A DNA stretch of 64,000 bases from Arthrobacter sp. MYb23 (GCF_002979775.1 NZ_PCPR01000002.1:372001-436000); one strand, 5' to 3'. Positions 52,679 through 61,681 are shown, counted from the first letter of the stretch. Translations and numbers: made by a program. The notes: a model not told the origin generated them from the letters alone.

Positions 52679-53958
52679 GCGGTTTCCTCGGTAAGGGTTT
52701 TCGCCGGTGGCACGAGTACGGCTGGTGTGAGTAAAACGGGAACAGATGTGTTGCCCGCGAATCGATCGGGCAGGAAGGGCGCCCACCGGGGGTCCGCGGA
52801 GCCGTTGATGAGTTCTCCCACGATCTTGGCGGCCACGGGAGTCAAGAGAACTCCGTGGCGGAAGAACCCTGTGGCGATCACCAGGCCCTCAACGTCGCCG
52901 TTGGGACCGTTGACTCGTCCAAGCAGGGGTGCATTATCCGGAGTTCCGGGGCGGGCGCGGGCCGTTGCCTCCAGGAGTTCCAGCTCCGCAACCGCGGGCA
53001 CCAGCACTTGCGCGTCCCGCAGCAACTGGTACACCCCGCCGGCGGAGACAGCGTCGGAAGTGGCGGACAACCCATCCTCGCGTTGTGTCGCTCCAATCAC
53101 CACGGTGCCATCGTCCCGGGGCACGATGTAAACCGGCACGCCACGAACCATCCCGCGAACCGTGGAGGAGATCAAGGGCCGCAGGTGGTGGGGGACGCGG
53201 AGCCGGAGGATGTCGCCATAGACCGGCCTCACTGGAAGATTCAGGCCCTCAGGAAGACCAGACAGGTGAGGGGCTCCCAGTCCGTTGGCCACCACCGTCT
53301 CCCGGGCGTGGACGGTGCCGCCGGACTCCAGCTGAACACCAGTGACCCGCCCGCCGTCCCACAGGATGCGGCGTGCCGGCGATGACACGGCGTATCCCTC
53401 CTCGGCTCCCTGCACCCAGGATTGCTCGTCCGGCGCATGGGATGACAATCCTGCCAAGAGGCATGCCGCCAGTTTTCTCGGATCCACCTGGTGGTCGGCA
53501 GGAATATCGAAGGCGCAGGAAATCTGTGGGCTGAGGAGCGGCTCGCGTTGCCTTGCTTCCCGCAAGGCCAGGGGCTCAACTCCCAAACCGGCCGCAAGCT
53601 GCACTGACCTCAGATCTGCGAGCGCCCTGCGATCGGCGGCATCGGCGCCTACCGCGAGGGTCGGCGTCGTGCGGTATCCGCTGTCCCTTCCCTTCTGGTG
53701 GAGGCCTTCCACAAAGGAGGGCCAGTGTTGGGAAGACTCAAGCATCAATTCCAGGAGGTCTTCCTCCTGGTAATGCAGTTCGCTGACGGGTGCAAGCATT
53801 CCGGCTGCGGCAAACGTTGCGCCTGCAGCCGGGTGCGGATCGATCAGCACCACTGAACGGCCAAGCCGCCTGGCTTCGTGAGCAATGCCGAGGCCTATGA
53901 TGCCGGCGCCAATAACGGCCACATCTGCCTGGAAGTGGGTGTGGCGGGGATCTGCCAT
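52675..53958 (-). CDS. thiO: Glycine oxidase ThiO
   Basis: FAD-dependent oxidation of glycine to the imine used by ThiG. The 427-aa DAO-family protein has VAVIGAGIIGLGIAHEARR, VVANGLGAPHLSGLP and RARPGTPDNAPLLG. ATG at 53958 lies directly below the TPP riboswitch, with GGAAGG upstream. The last 25 residues are dispensable-looking. Confidence 0.93.
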   Translation of the reverse strand: MADPRHTHFQADVAVIGAGIIGLGIAHEARRLGRSVVLIDPHPAAGATFAAAGMLAPVSELHYQEEDLLELMLESSQHWPSFVEGLHQKGRDSGYRTTPTLAVGADAADRRALADLRSVQLAAGLGVEPLALREARQREPLLSPQISCAFDIPADHQVDPRKLAACLLAGLSSHAPDEQSWVQGAEEGYAVSSPARRILWDGGRVTGVQLESGGTVHARETVVANGLGAPHLSGLPEGLNLPVRPVYGDILRLRVPHHLRPLISSTVRGMVRGVPVYIVPRDDGTVVIGATQREDGLSATSDAVSAGGVYQLLRDAQVLVPAVAELELLEATARARPGTPDNAPLLGRVNGPNGDVEGLVIATGFFRHGVLLTPVAAKIVGELINGSADPRWAPFLPDRFAGNTSVPVLLTPAVLVPPAKTLTEETA

Positions 53959-53965
53959 TCGTTTC

Positions 53966-54062
53966 CTTCCCTACGCCGGTACTAGCCGGATCAGGTCAAG
54001 CGGTCGGCTCTGAAGCCCTCTCAGCCGGACAGTCATATGACGATCGTCGCGGCTCCCGCAGT
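53966..54062 (-). ncRNA. TPP riboswitch (THI element)
   Basis: Reading the minus strand, the conserved CUGAGAGGG, ACCUGAUCCGG and GGCGUAGGGAAGG blocks occur in order between about 54030 and 53966, with a GGGAGCC P1/P2 strand near 54051-54059. The element ends a few bases before the thiO start and its 3' GGAAGG overlaps the thiO ribosome-binding site, so translational control by thiamine pyrophosphate is likely. Outer boundaries are approximate. Confidence 0.93.
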
Positions 54063-54083
54063 ACGTGCCCAGTTTAGAGGAAC

Positions 54084-54089
54084 TACTCT
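54084..54089 (+). promoter_or_regulatory. -10 element of thiE (leaderless)
   Basis: TACTCT, 7 nt before the thiE ATG; the only AGAGG is too far upstream to be a ribosome-binding site for a leadered mRNA. Confidence 0.4.
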
Positions 54090-54096
54090 GGTTTCC

Positions 54097-54768
54097 ATGA
54101 CCCAGCCTGACACTCTCTCCTCCGCCCGCCTCTACCTGTGCACCGATGCCCGTAAACGGCAGGGCGATTTTGAAGACTTTGTGGACGCCGCTTTCGAGGG
54201 CGGCGTGGACATCATCCAACTCCGGGACAAGACGCTGGAAGCTGCGGAGGAACTTGACATGCTGGCCGTGCTGCGGAGCGTCGCGCAACGGCACGGACGG
54301 CTTTGGGCCGTCAACGACAGGGCAGATGTTGCCAGTATTTCCGGGGCTCCCGTGTTCCACATCGGGCAAAAGGACCTGCCACTGACAGCTGCCCGAACCC
54401 TCTTGCCGAACGTCACCGGCATCGGCCTGTCCACCCACACACCCGAACAGATTGACGCAGCTATGGCCACCTCGCAAGGCCCCCTGGGACTGGATTACTT
54501 CTGCGTTGGTCCGGTCTGGGCTACACCCACCAAACCCGGTCGCGCTGCTGTTGGGCTGGGTTTGGTCACATATGCCGCAGAAGCGGAGAAGCGTGCAGGC
54601 GACGGGGTGACACTCCCGTGGTTCGCCATTGGCGGCATCGACCACAGCAACGTTGAACAGGTGGTTGCCGCGGGGGCCAGCCGTATCGTCGTCGTCCGTG
54701 CCATTACCGAGGCAACGGACCCGACGGCGGCGGCGAAGTCGCTGCTGCAGGCGCTGGACACCGTCTAG
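54097..54768 (+). CDS. thiE: Thiamine-phosphate synthase
   Basis: Couples HMP-PP and thiazole phosphate. The 223-aa TIM-barrel protein has [39 protein letters not shown] and [18 protein letters not shown] at 54097; the in-frame codons to 54037 fall within the opposite riboswitch. It is divergent from thiO and is itself outside riboswitch control, since the aptamer is on the other strand. Confidence 0.94.
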   Translation: MTQPDTLSSARLYLCTDARKRQGDFEDFVDAAFEGGVDIIQLRDKTLEAAEELDMLAVLRSVAQRHGRLWAVNDRADVASISGAPVFHIGQKDLPLTAARTLLPNVTGIGLSTHTPEQIDAAMATSQGPLGLDYFCVGPVWATPTKPGRAAVGLGLVTYAAEAEKRAGDGVTLPWFAIGGIDHSNVEQVVAAGASRIVVVRAITEATDPTAAAKSLLQALDTV

Positions 54769-54797
54769 CGCCTGGGGGCCCTGATGCGGTGGGGCGT

Positions 54798-55466
54798 CTA
54801 CGCCGTCAGGCCAAGGCCGGACATCCGGCGTGCGTGCTTTCCGGCGAGTTCCGTTGTCAGCGTTTTTACCGCTGCACGCGCGTCCCCGCCGCTTTTCAGC
54901 GTTGGGCCCAGCACAGGGTGCTCCATACCTACGCGTTGCGCTTGCGTCAGGGCCTCTCCCACCAAGCGGCGGCCCTGGAGTGCAAGGCGCGAGGCCAGCC
55001 GCGGGTCATCGGCCAGGGACCTCCTGAGCAGGACGCGAAGGACTTCAGTGGCTTGGTCGGGGGAAGCCACGCGCTCAACAAAGTGTTGTGTTGTTGGGTC
55101 GAGGAACATCGAGACAGCCCTGTAGAAGTCCGATGAGACGGTGTCTATCACGTAGGCCTTCATGAGCGATTCGAACCAGTCCCCCGGCTTGGTGCGCTCA
55201 TGGAAATGATCGAAGGAACGCTGGAACGGCAGCATCGCATGTTCGGGGTCGACGCCCATCTCTGATAACCGATCGCTGAGCAGGGCGAAGTTGCCGTAGG
55301 CGCCCACCGCGATCTTCGCCAGCACTGACCTGTCATGAAGGGTGGGTGCATAGCGTGAATCCAGTGAGAGCCGCCCAAAAGCGGACAACTCCCCATACGC
55401 CATGGCGCCAAGCAACTCCGTGGAGAGTTGCCCGGCAGTGGCTGCAGTGTCCGGGGAAATGCCCAT
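54798..55466 (-). CDS. Ferritin-like fold protein, MiaE_2 family
   Basis: 222-aa all-helical protein related to tRNA-2-methylthio-N6-isopentenyladenosine hydroxylase MiaE in its ferritin-like fold; the actinobacterial family includes Rv3210c and has no proven function. Carboxylate/His residues that could form a di-iron site include ELLGAMAYGELSAF and DHFHERTKPGDWFE. Starts with ATG at 55466, 6 nt after a TAGGCT -10 box (leaderless). Confidence 0.8.
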   Translation of the reverse strand: MGISPDTAATAGQLSTELLGAMAYGELSAFGRLSLDSRYAPTLHDRSVLAKIAVGAYGNFALLSDRLSEMGVDPEHAMLPFQRSFDHFHERTKPGDWFESLMKAYVIDTVSSDFYRAVSMFLDPTTQHFVERVASPDQATEVLRVLLRRSLADDPRLASRLALQGRRLVGEALTQAQRVGMEHPVLGPTLKSGGDARAAVKTLTTELAGKHARRMSGLGLTA

Positions 55467-55472
55467 GGACCC

Positions 55473-55478
55473 AGCCTA
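55473..55478 (-). promoter_or_regulatory. -10 element of the MiaE-like gene (leaderless)
   Basis: TAGGCT on the minus strand, 6 nt from the ATG, followed by GGGTCC. Confidence 0.55.
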
Positions 55479-55624
55479 TCCCTGGCCGGCCATCACGTTC
55501 CCGGGGAGTGCGTTCCTGCTTCCAGCGCCATTCCCACTAGGCTGACTCGAAGTGAGTTGACTGCCCTCTTGCACTGCATACCGCATGTCCTCCACCTCGC
55601 ACCCACATCACTGAAGGATTTTCA

Positions 55625-56572
55625 ATGAGTCACCCCAGCTACCCACCCGCGCCCCAAAACGACGCAGGGTCAGGAGTTCCGCAGGTCCCCACCGCGCCCT
55701 ACGCCTATGGCAGCCAATTCCAGGGTGGAGCACAGCCGGGCTACCAACCCGGACCCGATTCCGGTCCCTATGGGACACCGGTGGGAGCACCGGCGAAGTC
55801 CTTCATGACCACGTGGATCCTGGCCCTGCTCCTGGGTAGCTTCGGTGTGGACCGCTTCTATCTGGGCAAGATCGGTACCGGAATCGCGAAGCTGCTCACT
55901 GGCGGCGGCTTCGGCATTTGGTCCATCGTTGACCTCATCATCACGCTGACAGGAAACGCCCGGGACAAGCAAGGCCGTCCGCTTGCGGGTTACCCGGAGA
56001 ACAAGAAGAAGGCATGGATCATCACCATCGTCGTCTGGTTCGCCGGCCTGATTGTCGGAATCGTGTCCACAGTGTTGTCTCTGACCCTTGTTGCTGCTGC
56101 AGTCCAGGGTGCAAGCACAACTGCCCCGGTCCTGCCATCGGCCTCCCAAGAGGCCCCGGTACCGTCGTCGGGCACGGCCTCAGATGACGGCTCGTTCACC
56201 GTAACCATGTCCGAGGGAAACACCGTGAAGGTCAGCCTCCTGAACTCCGGTTACACCACCGAAATTCCCGGGATGTCTTACATGAAACCGACCCAGGGAG
56301 GCTTCCTCCTCATGGAAGTTTCCTGGGAGGCCACGGCTGGAACCAGCTACGCGTCACCCTCGAACTTTGAGGTCTTCGACGCGGATGGCACCAAGGGCGA
56401 GGCGATCTACCTGGAGGATGGCCTGGGAGGACTGCCTTCCGGGGATGTCGCCGCCGGAGCCATGCAGCAGGGAGTCATTGCCTTCGACATCAAGAACGGC
56501 CCCACCACTGTGGTCATCAACGACGACTTTGGCGACAAGGCAGCTACCTTTACCCTGACACCGGCAAACTAG
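55625..56572 (+). CDS. TM2-domain membrane protein with C-terminal DUF4352-like domain
   Basis: 315-aa protein of unknown function. A Pro/Tyr/Gly-rich cytoplasmic N-terminus (about 1-58) precedes a TM2 domain with two helices (about 60-108; LLLGSFGVDRFYLGKIG), a third helix at about 130-158, and an extracytoplasmic beta-rich domain (about 185-315) resembling DUF4352 lipoprotein-type folds. ATG at 55625 has GAAGGA upstream. Followed by a terminator. Confidence 0.82.
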   Translation: MSHPSYPPAPQNDAGSGVPQVPTAPYAYGSQFQGGAQPGYQPGPDSGPYGTPVGAPAKSFMTTWILALLLGSFGVDRFYLGKIGTGIAKLLTGGGFGIWSIVDLIITLTGNARDKQGRPLAGYPENKKKAWIITIVVWFAGLIVGIVSTVLSLTLVAAAVQGASTTAPVLPSASQEAPVPSSGTASDDGSFTVTMSEGNTVKVSLLNSGYTTEIPGMSYMKPTQGGFLLMEVSWEATAGTSYASPSNFEVFDADGTKGEAIYLEDGLGGLPSGDVAAGAMQQGVIAFDIKNGPTTVVINDDFGDKAATFTLTPAN

Positions 56573-56603
56573 ACAGCCGATCCGGTCAGTACCACTGCAC
56601 GGA

Positions 56604-56636
56604 GAGCCCGTTGCCCCTTTGGGGCAGCGGGCTTTT
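56604..56636 (+). terminator. Terminator of the TM2-protein gene
   Basis: 13-bp stem (56604-56616 with 56620-56632) with one G-T wobble and a 3-nt loop, followed by TTTT. Confidence 0.8.
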
Positions 56637-56671
56637 GCGTGGGCATCCGAGACTATCGCCCTCTTTCGGGC

Positions 56672-56677
56672 TACCCT
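56672..56677 (+). promoter_or_regulatory. -10 element of the RNB ribonuclease gene (leaderless)
   Basis: TACCCT, 7 nt before the GTG at 56685. Confidence 0.5.
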
Positions 56678-56684
56678 GATTTTC

Positions 56685-58187
56685 GTGTCACATCATCGGA
56701 TAGCACCCAACGTCGACGACTCCTCGGACCAGCTCGCCGCGGCACTTGCCGCTCTGAGGACAGAGCTGGAACTCCCTGGCGAATACCCGGCCGAAGCTGT
56801 GGAAGAAGCACGGCAAGCCGTCGCGGACCTTGAGTTGCCGGGTCAGGACCTGCGGCACGTACCATTTGTGACCATTGACCCGGCTACTTCCACGGACTTG
56901 GACCAGGCCCTGTTCATTGACCGTGCCGGCGACGGCTACAAGGTCCTTTACGCAATCGCCGATGTTCCGTCCTTCGTGGCACCGGGTGGGGCGCTGGACA
57001 CCGAAACGCGTCATCGCGGGCAGACCTTCTACGCTCCAGACGGGCGGATCCCGCTGCATCCGGAGGTCATCAGCGAGAACGCCGGCAGCCTTTTGGCCGA
57101 TCAGGATTGCAGTGCGTTCGTGTGGGACTTCGACTTGGACGCGGACGCTGAAGTGTTGGCTGTCACCGTTGCCCGCGCCGCCGTTCGCAGCAGGGCCAAG
57201 CTCAGCTACAAGGGCGCTCAGCAGCAGATCGACGACCGTACGGCCCCGCCCGTACTTCAGCTCCTTAAAGAAGTGGGACTCAAGCGCGTTGACCTGGAAC
57301 GGCGGCGCGGCGGCGCAAGCCTCAACATGCCGGAGCAGGAAATCGTCCAAGCGACCGACGGCGGCGGATACAGGATCGCTGCCGCCCCGTCCCTCCCGGT
57401 TGAGGACTGGAACGCGCAGATCTCCCTCATGACCGGCATGGCCGCCGCGCAGATAATGCTCGACGGAAAAGTGGGCATCCTGCGCACCATGCCCGCACCT
57501 GATGACCGGTCACTGCGTCATTTCAAGCGCCAGACCTCGGCTCTGGGCAAGCCTTGGGACGGCCAAGTGACCTACGGCGAGTACCTGAGAACCTTGGACG
57601 CCTCCGATCCCCAACAGCTGGCCATACTGCACTCTGCCGGCATGTTGTTCCGGGGCGCCGGTTACACCCCCTTTGACGGTGAGGTGCCGGCCAACGTGAT
57701 CCAGGCAGCCATCGGCGCCCCGTATGCGCACACCACGGCACCCTTGCGCCGCCTCATCGATCGCTTTGTCCTGGTGATCTGCGAGGCGCTCAGCAATGAC
57801 CACGAGATCCCGCAGTGGGCGCGGGAGGCCCTCCCCTCATTGCCGGAGATCATCGCGTCCTCAGACCAGTTGGCCGGACGCCTCGAACGTGCGGCGCTGG
57901 ACACTGTGGAAGCAGCCCTCGTGGCCAACCACATCGGCCAGGAGTTCGACGCTGTAGTCATTTCGGGCTCCAAACCCTCCAATGGAGCCGGCTCCAAAGC
58001 TGCCAACGGCAACGGCAGTGGGAACGGCAACGGGAACGGCAGTGGGCCCTTTGGGGTCATACAAATATCGGACCCTGCTGTAACAGCCCGGTGCGACGGA
58101 GAAATGGAGTCCGGAACCAAAGTCCGGGTGCGGCTGCTGAAGGCCGATATCGCCAGCCGGGAGATCAGGTTCGAGCTGCTGCCCTGA
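56685..58187 (+). CDS. RNB-domain ribonuclease (RNase II/R family)
   Basis: 500-aa 3'-5' exoribonuclease with a catalytic RNB domain. Metal-binding motif TIDPATSTDLDQAL keeps three of the four acidic residues; the last Asp of the E. coli DxDD pattern is Gln, which I recall as usual in actinobacterial members. The protein lacks clear N-terminal cold-shock domains and the S1 domain is degenerate; a Gly/Asn-rich low-complexity insert (about 430-460) precedes the last beta segment. GTG at 56685 after the TACCCT box replaces an in-frame start at 56619 that would overlap the terminator. Confidence 0.88.
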   Translation: MSHHRIAPNVDDSSDQLAAALAALRTELELPGEYPAEAVEEARQAVADLELPGQDLRHVPFVTIDPATSTDLDQALFIDRAGDGYKVLYAIADVPSFVAPGGALDTETRHRGQTFYAPDGRIPLHPEVISENAGSLLADQDCSAFVWDFDLDADAEVLAVTVARAAVRSRAKLSYKGAQQQIDDRTAPPVLQLLKEVGLKRVDLERRRGGASLNMPEQEIVQATDGGGYRIAAAPSLPVEDWNAQISLMTGMAAAQIMLDGKVGILRTMPAPDDRSLRHFKRQTSALGKPWDGQVTYGEYLRTLDASDPQQLAILHSAGMLFRGAGYTPFDGEVPANVIQAAIGAPYAHTTAPLRRLIDRFVLVICEALSNDHEIPQWAREALPSLPEIIASSDQLAGRLERAALDTVEAALVANHIGQEFDAVVISGSKPSNGAGSKAANGNGSGNGNGNGSGPFGVIQISDPAVTARCDGEMESGTKVRVRLLKADIASREIRFELLP

Positions 58188-58464
58188 GGCCGTTCATGCG
58201 GCGATCCGGGCTTTCCGGCCCCCAGAGGATAGACTGAGCTTGTAGTAATGGATGCCCGGTCGTTGATTCAGTTAATTTTTGAACTCAACAAGCCCGCCCC
58301 TACGCGATCTTGAGATGTACCAACTGGTCACCAGTGCCAGTACTTAGATAGCCCGCGATCGGCTTCCACTGGACTTGCTTGCGCGCCCGTTCGTGCTCCG
58401 GTACGGCTCCGCCGCCGCCGTTGAGCATGCAGCGCCAATGCCCAAATGAATAAGGAAACTCCCT
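58188..58464 (+). promoter_or_regulatory. Promoter and long 5' leader of the DEAD-box helicase gene
   Basis: 277-nt spacer. A TAGACT -10 box lies at 58230-58235, giving a leader of about 220 nt before the helicase GTG. The leader contains a 21-codon ORF near its 5' end and a GC-rich stretch at about 58360-58440. Long leaders are typical of cold-inducible DEAD-box genes; regulation here is an inference. Confidence 0.5.
58248..58313 (+). CDS. Candidate leader peptide upstream of the DEAD-box helicase
   Basis: 21-codon open frame, ATG to TGA, encoding MDARSLIQLIFELNKPAPTR plus Ser. It begins 12 nt after the TAGACT box, so the transcript would start about 5-6 nt upstream of the ATG; no ribosome-binding site is present. 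The composition (hydrophobic helix, then Lys-Pro-Ala-Pro) looks peptide-like. Coding status is inferred from its position and fit to the promoter. Confidence 0.45.
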   Translation: MDARSLIQLIFELNKPAPTRS

Positions 58465-60177
58465 GTGAGTGAATTGCATACCCACGAAGTCCTGACGGAC
58501 TCCACCGGAACCGAATCCATCGAACCCGAAGAAACGATCATCTCGGATGAGACGCCCCACGAGATCGAAGAGAAGTCGTTCGCTGACTTCAACGTCCGTG
58601 CGGACATCGTTGAGTCCTTGGCTGACGCCGGAATCACGCACCCCTTCCCCATCCAGGCCATGACCCTGCCGGTTGCCTTGAGCGGCCACGACATCATTGG
58701 CCAGGCGAAAACGGGTACGGGCAAGACGCTGGGCTTCGGCATTCCCGCCCTTCAGCGCGTTGCCGGCCGGGATGACGCAGGCTACGCAAAGCTTGCCGTC
58801 CCGGGCGCCCCGCAGGCCTTGGTCATCGTGCCCACACGTGAGCTTGCCGTGCAGGTTGCCAACGATCTCCAGACCGCTTCACGCAAGCGCAATGCCCGCA
58901 TCGCCACCATCTATGGCGGCCGCGCCTATGAGCCCCAGATTGATGCCCTGCAAAAGGGTGTTGAAATCGTCGTGGGAACGCCCGGCCGGCTGATCGATCT
59001 CTACAAGCAAAAGCACCTGAGCCTCAAGAACGTCAAGATGGTCATCCTTGACGAGGCTGACGAAATGCTGGATCTCGGCTTCCTCCCTGATGTGGAGACG
59101 CTGATCGCCGGCACCCCCGCCGTTCGGCAGACGCTGCTCTTCTCGGCAACCATGCCCGGCCCGGTCATCGCCATGGCGCGTCGCTACATGACGCAGCCCA
59201 CCCACATCCGGGCAGCTGATCCGAACGATGAAGGCCTCACCAAGCGCGACATCCGCCAGCTCATCTACCGTGCGCACAGCATGGACAAGACCGAGGTTGT
59301 GGCCCGCATCCTGCAGTCACGCGGACGTGGCCGGACCATCATCTTCACCAAGACCAAGCGAACGGCAGCCAAGGTTGCCGAGGAACTGGTCGACCGCGGC
59401 TTCGCAGCCGCAGCCATTCACGGCGACCTCGGCCAGGGTGCCCGCGAGCAGGCGCTCCGCGCGTTCCGCAACAACAAGGTTGACGTCCTGGTGGCTACCG
59501 ACGTCGCAGCCCGCGGCATCGACGTCGACGACGTCACCCACGTCATCAACTACCAGTGCGTGGAAGATGAAAAGATCTACCTGCACCGTGTTGGCCGTAC
59601 CGGCCGCGCAGGCAACAAGGGCACTGCGGTCACCTTTGTTGACTGGGACGACATGCCACGCTGGGGCCTGATCAACAAGGCCCTGGGACTCAGCGTTCCC
59701 GAGCCCGTGGAAACCTACTCCTCCTCACCGCACCTGTACTCCGATCTCGACATCCCCGAGGGCACCAAAGGCCGCCTGCCGCGCAACAAGCGCGTCCTGG
59801 CAGGCGTCGACGCCGAGGTCCTTGAGGATCTGGGCGAGACCGGAAAGAAGAACGCACGCTCCGGCGGTTCAGGCCGCGATGGCGGACGTGACAGCAAGCG
59901 CGACGGCGGCCGCGATGGCGGCCGTGGCCGCTCCGGCAGGTCCGGTGACTCAGAGTCCAGTGAATCCAAGGGCGAGGGCGGCCGCAACCGTACGCGCCGC
60001 CGTCGTACTTCTGATGGCGAGGCAGCACCCGCTGCCGGCACCCCGGAAACCCGCACAGCCAGCGCCGACACTGCAGAGAAGCCGGCCCGCACGCGTCGGA
60101 CCCGCACACGTCGCCGCAACGGCGAAGTGGTTTCCGGTGAGACCGCAGCTGCCCAGTCCGGCAGCACCGAGGCCTAA
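58465..60177 (+). CDS. DEAD-box ATP-dependent RNA helicase
   Basis: 570-aa RNA helicase with all motifs: Q motif (FPIQAMTLPVAL), AKTGTGKT, PTRELAVQV, TPGRLID, LDEADEML, SAT, VATDVAARGIDVDDV and HRVGRTGRAG. The final 130 residues are a basic Arg/Gly/Asp-rich low-complexity tail typical of RNA-binding extensions. GTG at 58465 with AAGGAA 7 nt upstream. Homologous to the helicase (RhlE) beside the MiaE-like gene in mycobacteria. Confidence 0.93.
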   Translation: MSELHTHEVLTDSTGTESIEPEETIISDETPHEIEEKSFADFNVRADIVESLADAGITHPFPIQAMTLPVALSGHDIIGQAKTGTGKTLGFGIPALQRVAGRDDAGYAKLAVPGAPQALVIVPTRELAVQVANDLQTASRKRNARIATIYGGRAYEPQIDALQKGVEIVVGTPGRLIDLYKQKHLSLKNVKMVILDEADEMLDLGFLPDVETLIAGTPAVRQTLLFSATMPGPVIAMARRYMTQPTHIRAADPNDEGLTKRDIRQLIYRAHSMDKTEVVARILQSRGRGRTIIFTKTKRTAAKVAEELVDRGFAAAAIHGDLGQGAREQALRAFRNNKVDVLVATDVAARGIDVDDVTHVINYQCVEDEKIYLHRVGRTGRAGNKGTAVTFVDWDDMPRWGLINKALGLSVPEPVETYSSSPHLYSDLDIPEGTKGRLPRNKRVLAGVDAEVLEDLGETGKKNARSGGSGRDGGRDSKRDGGRDGGRGRSGRSGDSESSESKGEGGRNRTRRRRTSDGEAAPAAGTPETRTASADTAEKPARTRRTRTRRRNGEVVSGETAAAQSGSTEA

Positions 60178-60185
60178 AAACCTCA

Positions 60186-61100
60186 ATGACTGAATCTGTT
60201 TGGGCGCCGGACGGCGGCAACTTGGTGGTGCACGCGGACAACGCGGAGTTCCTCCCTACGCTGCCGGACGGCGCCTTCACACTCATCTACGTGGACCCGC
60301 CCTTCAACACGGGCCGGGTCCAACGCCGCCAGGAAACCCGCATGGTCCGCAATGCGGACGGCGACGGCGACCGCGTCGGCTTCAAGGGCCGCTCTTACGA
60401 CACCATCAAGGGCGCCCTGCACAGCTACGACGACGCCTTCAGCGATTACTGGTCCTTCCTGGAGCCCAAGCTCGTGGAGGCCTGGCGACTGCTGGCCGAC
60501 GACGGCACCCTCTACCTGCACTTGGACTACCGGGAAGTCCACTACGCCAAGGTGATGCTGGACTCGATCTTCGGCAGAGAATGCTTCCTCAACGAGATCA
60601 TCTGGGCCTATGACTACGGCGCACGCGCCAAGAACCGCTGGCCCACCAAGCACGACAACATTCTGGTGTACGTCAAAAACCCCACCAAGTATCACTTCAA
60701 CAACGCCGAAGTGGACCGGGAACCTTATATGGCTCCCGGCCTGGTGACGCCCGCCAAGCGCGAGCTCGGCAAGCTGCCCACAGACGTCTGGTGGCACACC
60801 ATCGTCTCGCCCACGGGCCGCGAAAAGACCGGCTACCCCACCCAAAAACCCGAAGGCCTGGTACGCAGGATAGTCTCCGCGTCCAGCCGTGAGGGCGACT
60901 GGTGTCTTGATTTCTTCGCCGGCTCAGGGACCCTGGGTGCCGTTGCAGCCAAACTGGGCCGCAACTTCGTGTGCGTCGACCAGAACGAACAGGCCATCGA
61001 CGTCATGCGGAAACGGCTTGGCACCACGGCAGATTTCCGACAAAGCGGGTCCTTGCCGGACACGGGCATGGATCAGGAAGCACCCTTCACGAAGGCCTGA
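60186..61100 (+). CDS. Orphan site-specific DNA methyltransferase (N6-adenine/N4-cytosine), beta class
   Basis: 304-aa methyltransferase. The catalytic motif IYVDPPFNTGR (DPPY type) precedes the AdoMet motif CLDFFAGSGTLG, the beta-class order also seen in CcrM. YPTQKPEGLVRRIV is another conserved segment. No restriction endonuclease is nearby, so it is solitary. Begins 8 nt after the helicase stop and its last 28 nt overlap the convergent marC gene. Recognition sequence unknown. Confidence 0.9.
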   Translation: MTESVWAPDGGNLVVHADNAEFLPTLPDGAFTLIYVDPPFNTGRVQRRQETRMVRNADGDGDRVGFKGRSYDTIKGALHSYDDAFSDYWSFLEPKLVEAWRLLADDGTLYLHLDYREVHYAKVMLDSIFGRECFLNEIIWAYDYGARAKNRWPTKHDNILVYVKNPTKYHFNNAEVDREPYMAPGLVTPAKRELGKLPTDVWWHTIVSPTGREKTGYPTQKPEGLVRRIVSASSREGDWCLDFFAGSGTLGAVAAKLGRNFVCVDQNEQAIDVMRKRLGTTADFRQSGSLPDTGMDQEAPFTKA

Positions 61101-61681
61101 ACGGCGTCCGCGATCATCTGAACGGCGATTGCTGACAGCAGCAAGCCGGCGATCCGGGTGACGAGCTCCACCCCGTTTTCACCGAGGACGCGCTGCACCA
61201 CTCCTGCGAAACGCATCGCCAGGTACAGCGAGCCCAGCACCACGGCGATGCCGAGGCCCACGGCCAGATATTCCGCGAGCTGGCTGGACTGCTGCACGAA
61301 CACCATGACGGCAACGATCGCACCCGGCCCGGCCATGAGCGGGGTTCCCAGCGGCACGAACGCCACGTTCTTGTACTTGGCCGCATTCTCTTCGCCGCTG
61401 GTGGAGCCAGTCAGCAGCTGCAGTGCGATGAGCACCAGAAGCAGCCCTCCGGCGCCCTGCAAGGCCGCCAGGGAGATGTGCATGTAGTTCAGGATGGACT
61501 GCCCAAAGATCGCGAACACCACAATCACACCGGTGGCCACCAGAAGGGCTTGGAACGCTGAGCGGTTCCGATCCTTGGCCGACATCTGCGCCGTCAAGGA
61601 CATGAAAATCGGCACAGTGCCCGGCGGGTCCATGATGACGAAGAGCGTGACGATCACGGAGGCCAGCAGCTGCAGATCCAT
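61073..61681 (-). CDS. MarC family integral membrane protein
   Basis: 202-aa protein of the MarC/UPF0056 family with six predicted transmembrane helices; begins DLQLLASVIVTLFVIMDPPG, and NGVELVTRIAGLLLSAIAVQ near the end. The family has no settled function; drug-resistance involvement was not confirmed for E. coli MarC. ATG overlaps the PHP gene stop by one base (TGATG). Its 3' end overlaps the methyltransferase gene. Confidence 0.92.
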   Translation of the reverse strand: MDLQLLASVIVTLFVIMDPPGTVPIFMSLTAQMSAKDRNRSAFQALLVATGVIVVFAIFGQSILNYMHISLAALQGAGGLLLVLIALQLLTGSTSGEENAAKYKNVAFVPLGTPLMAGPGAIVAVMVFVQQSSQLAEYLAVGLGIAVVLGSLYLAMRFAGVVQRVLGENGVELVTRIAGLLLSAIAVQMIADAVQAFVKGAS

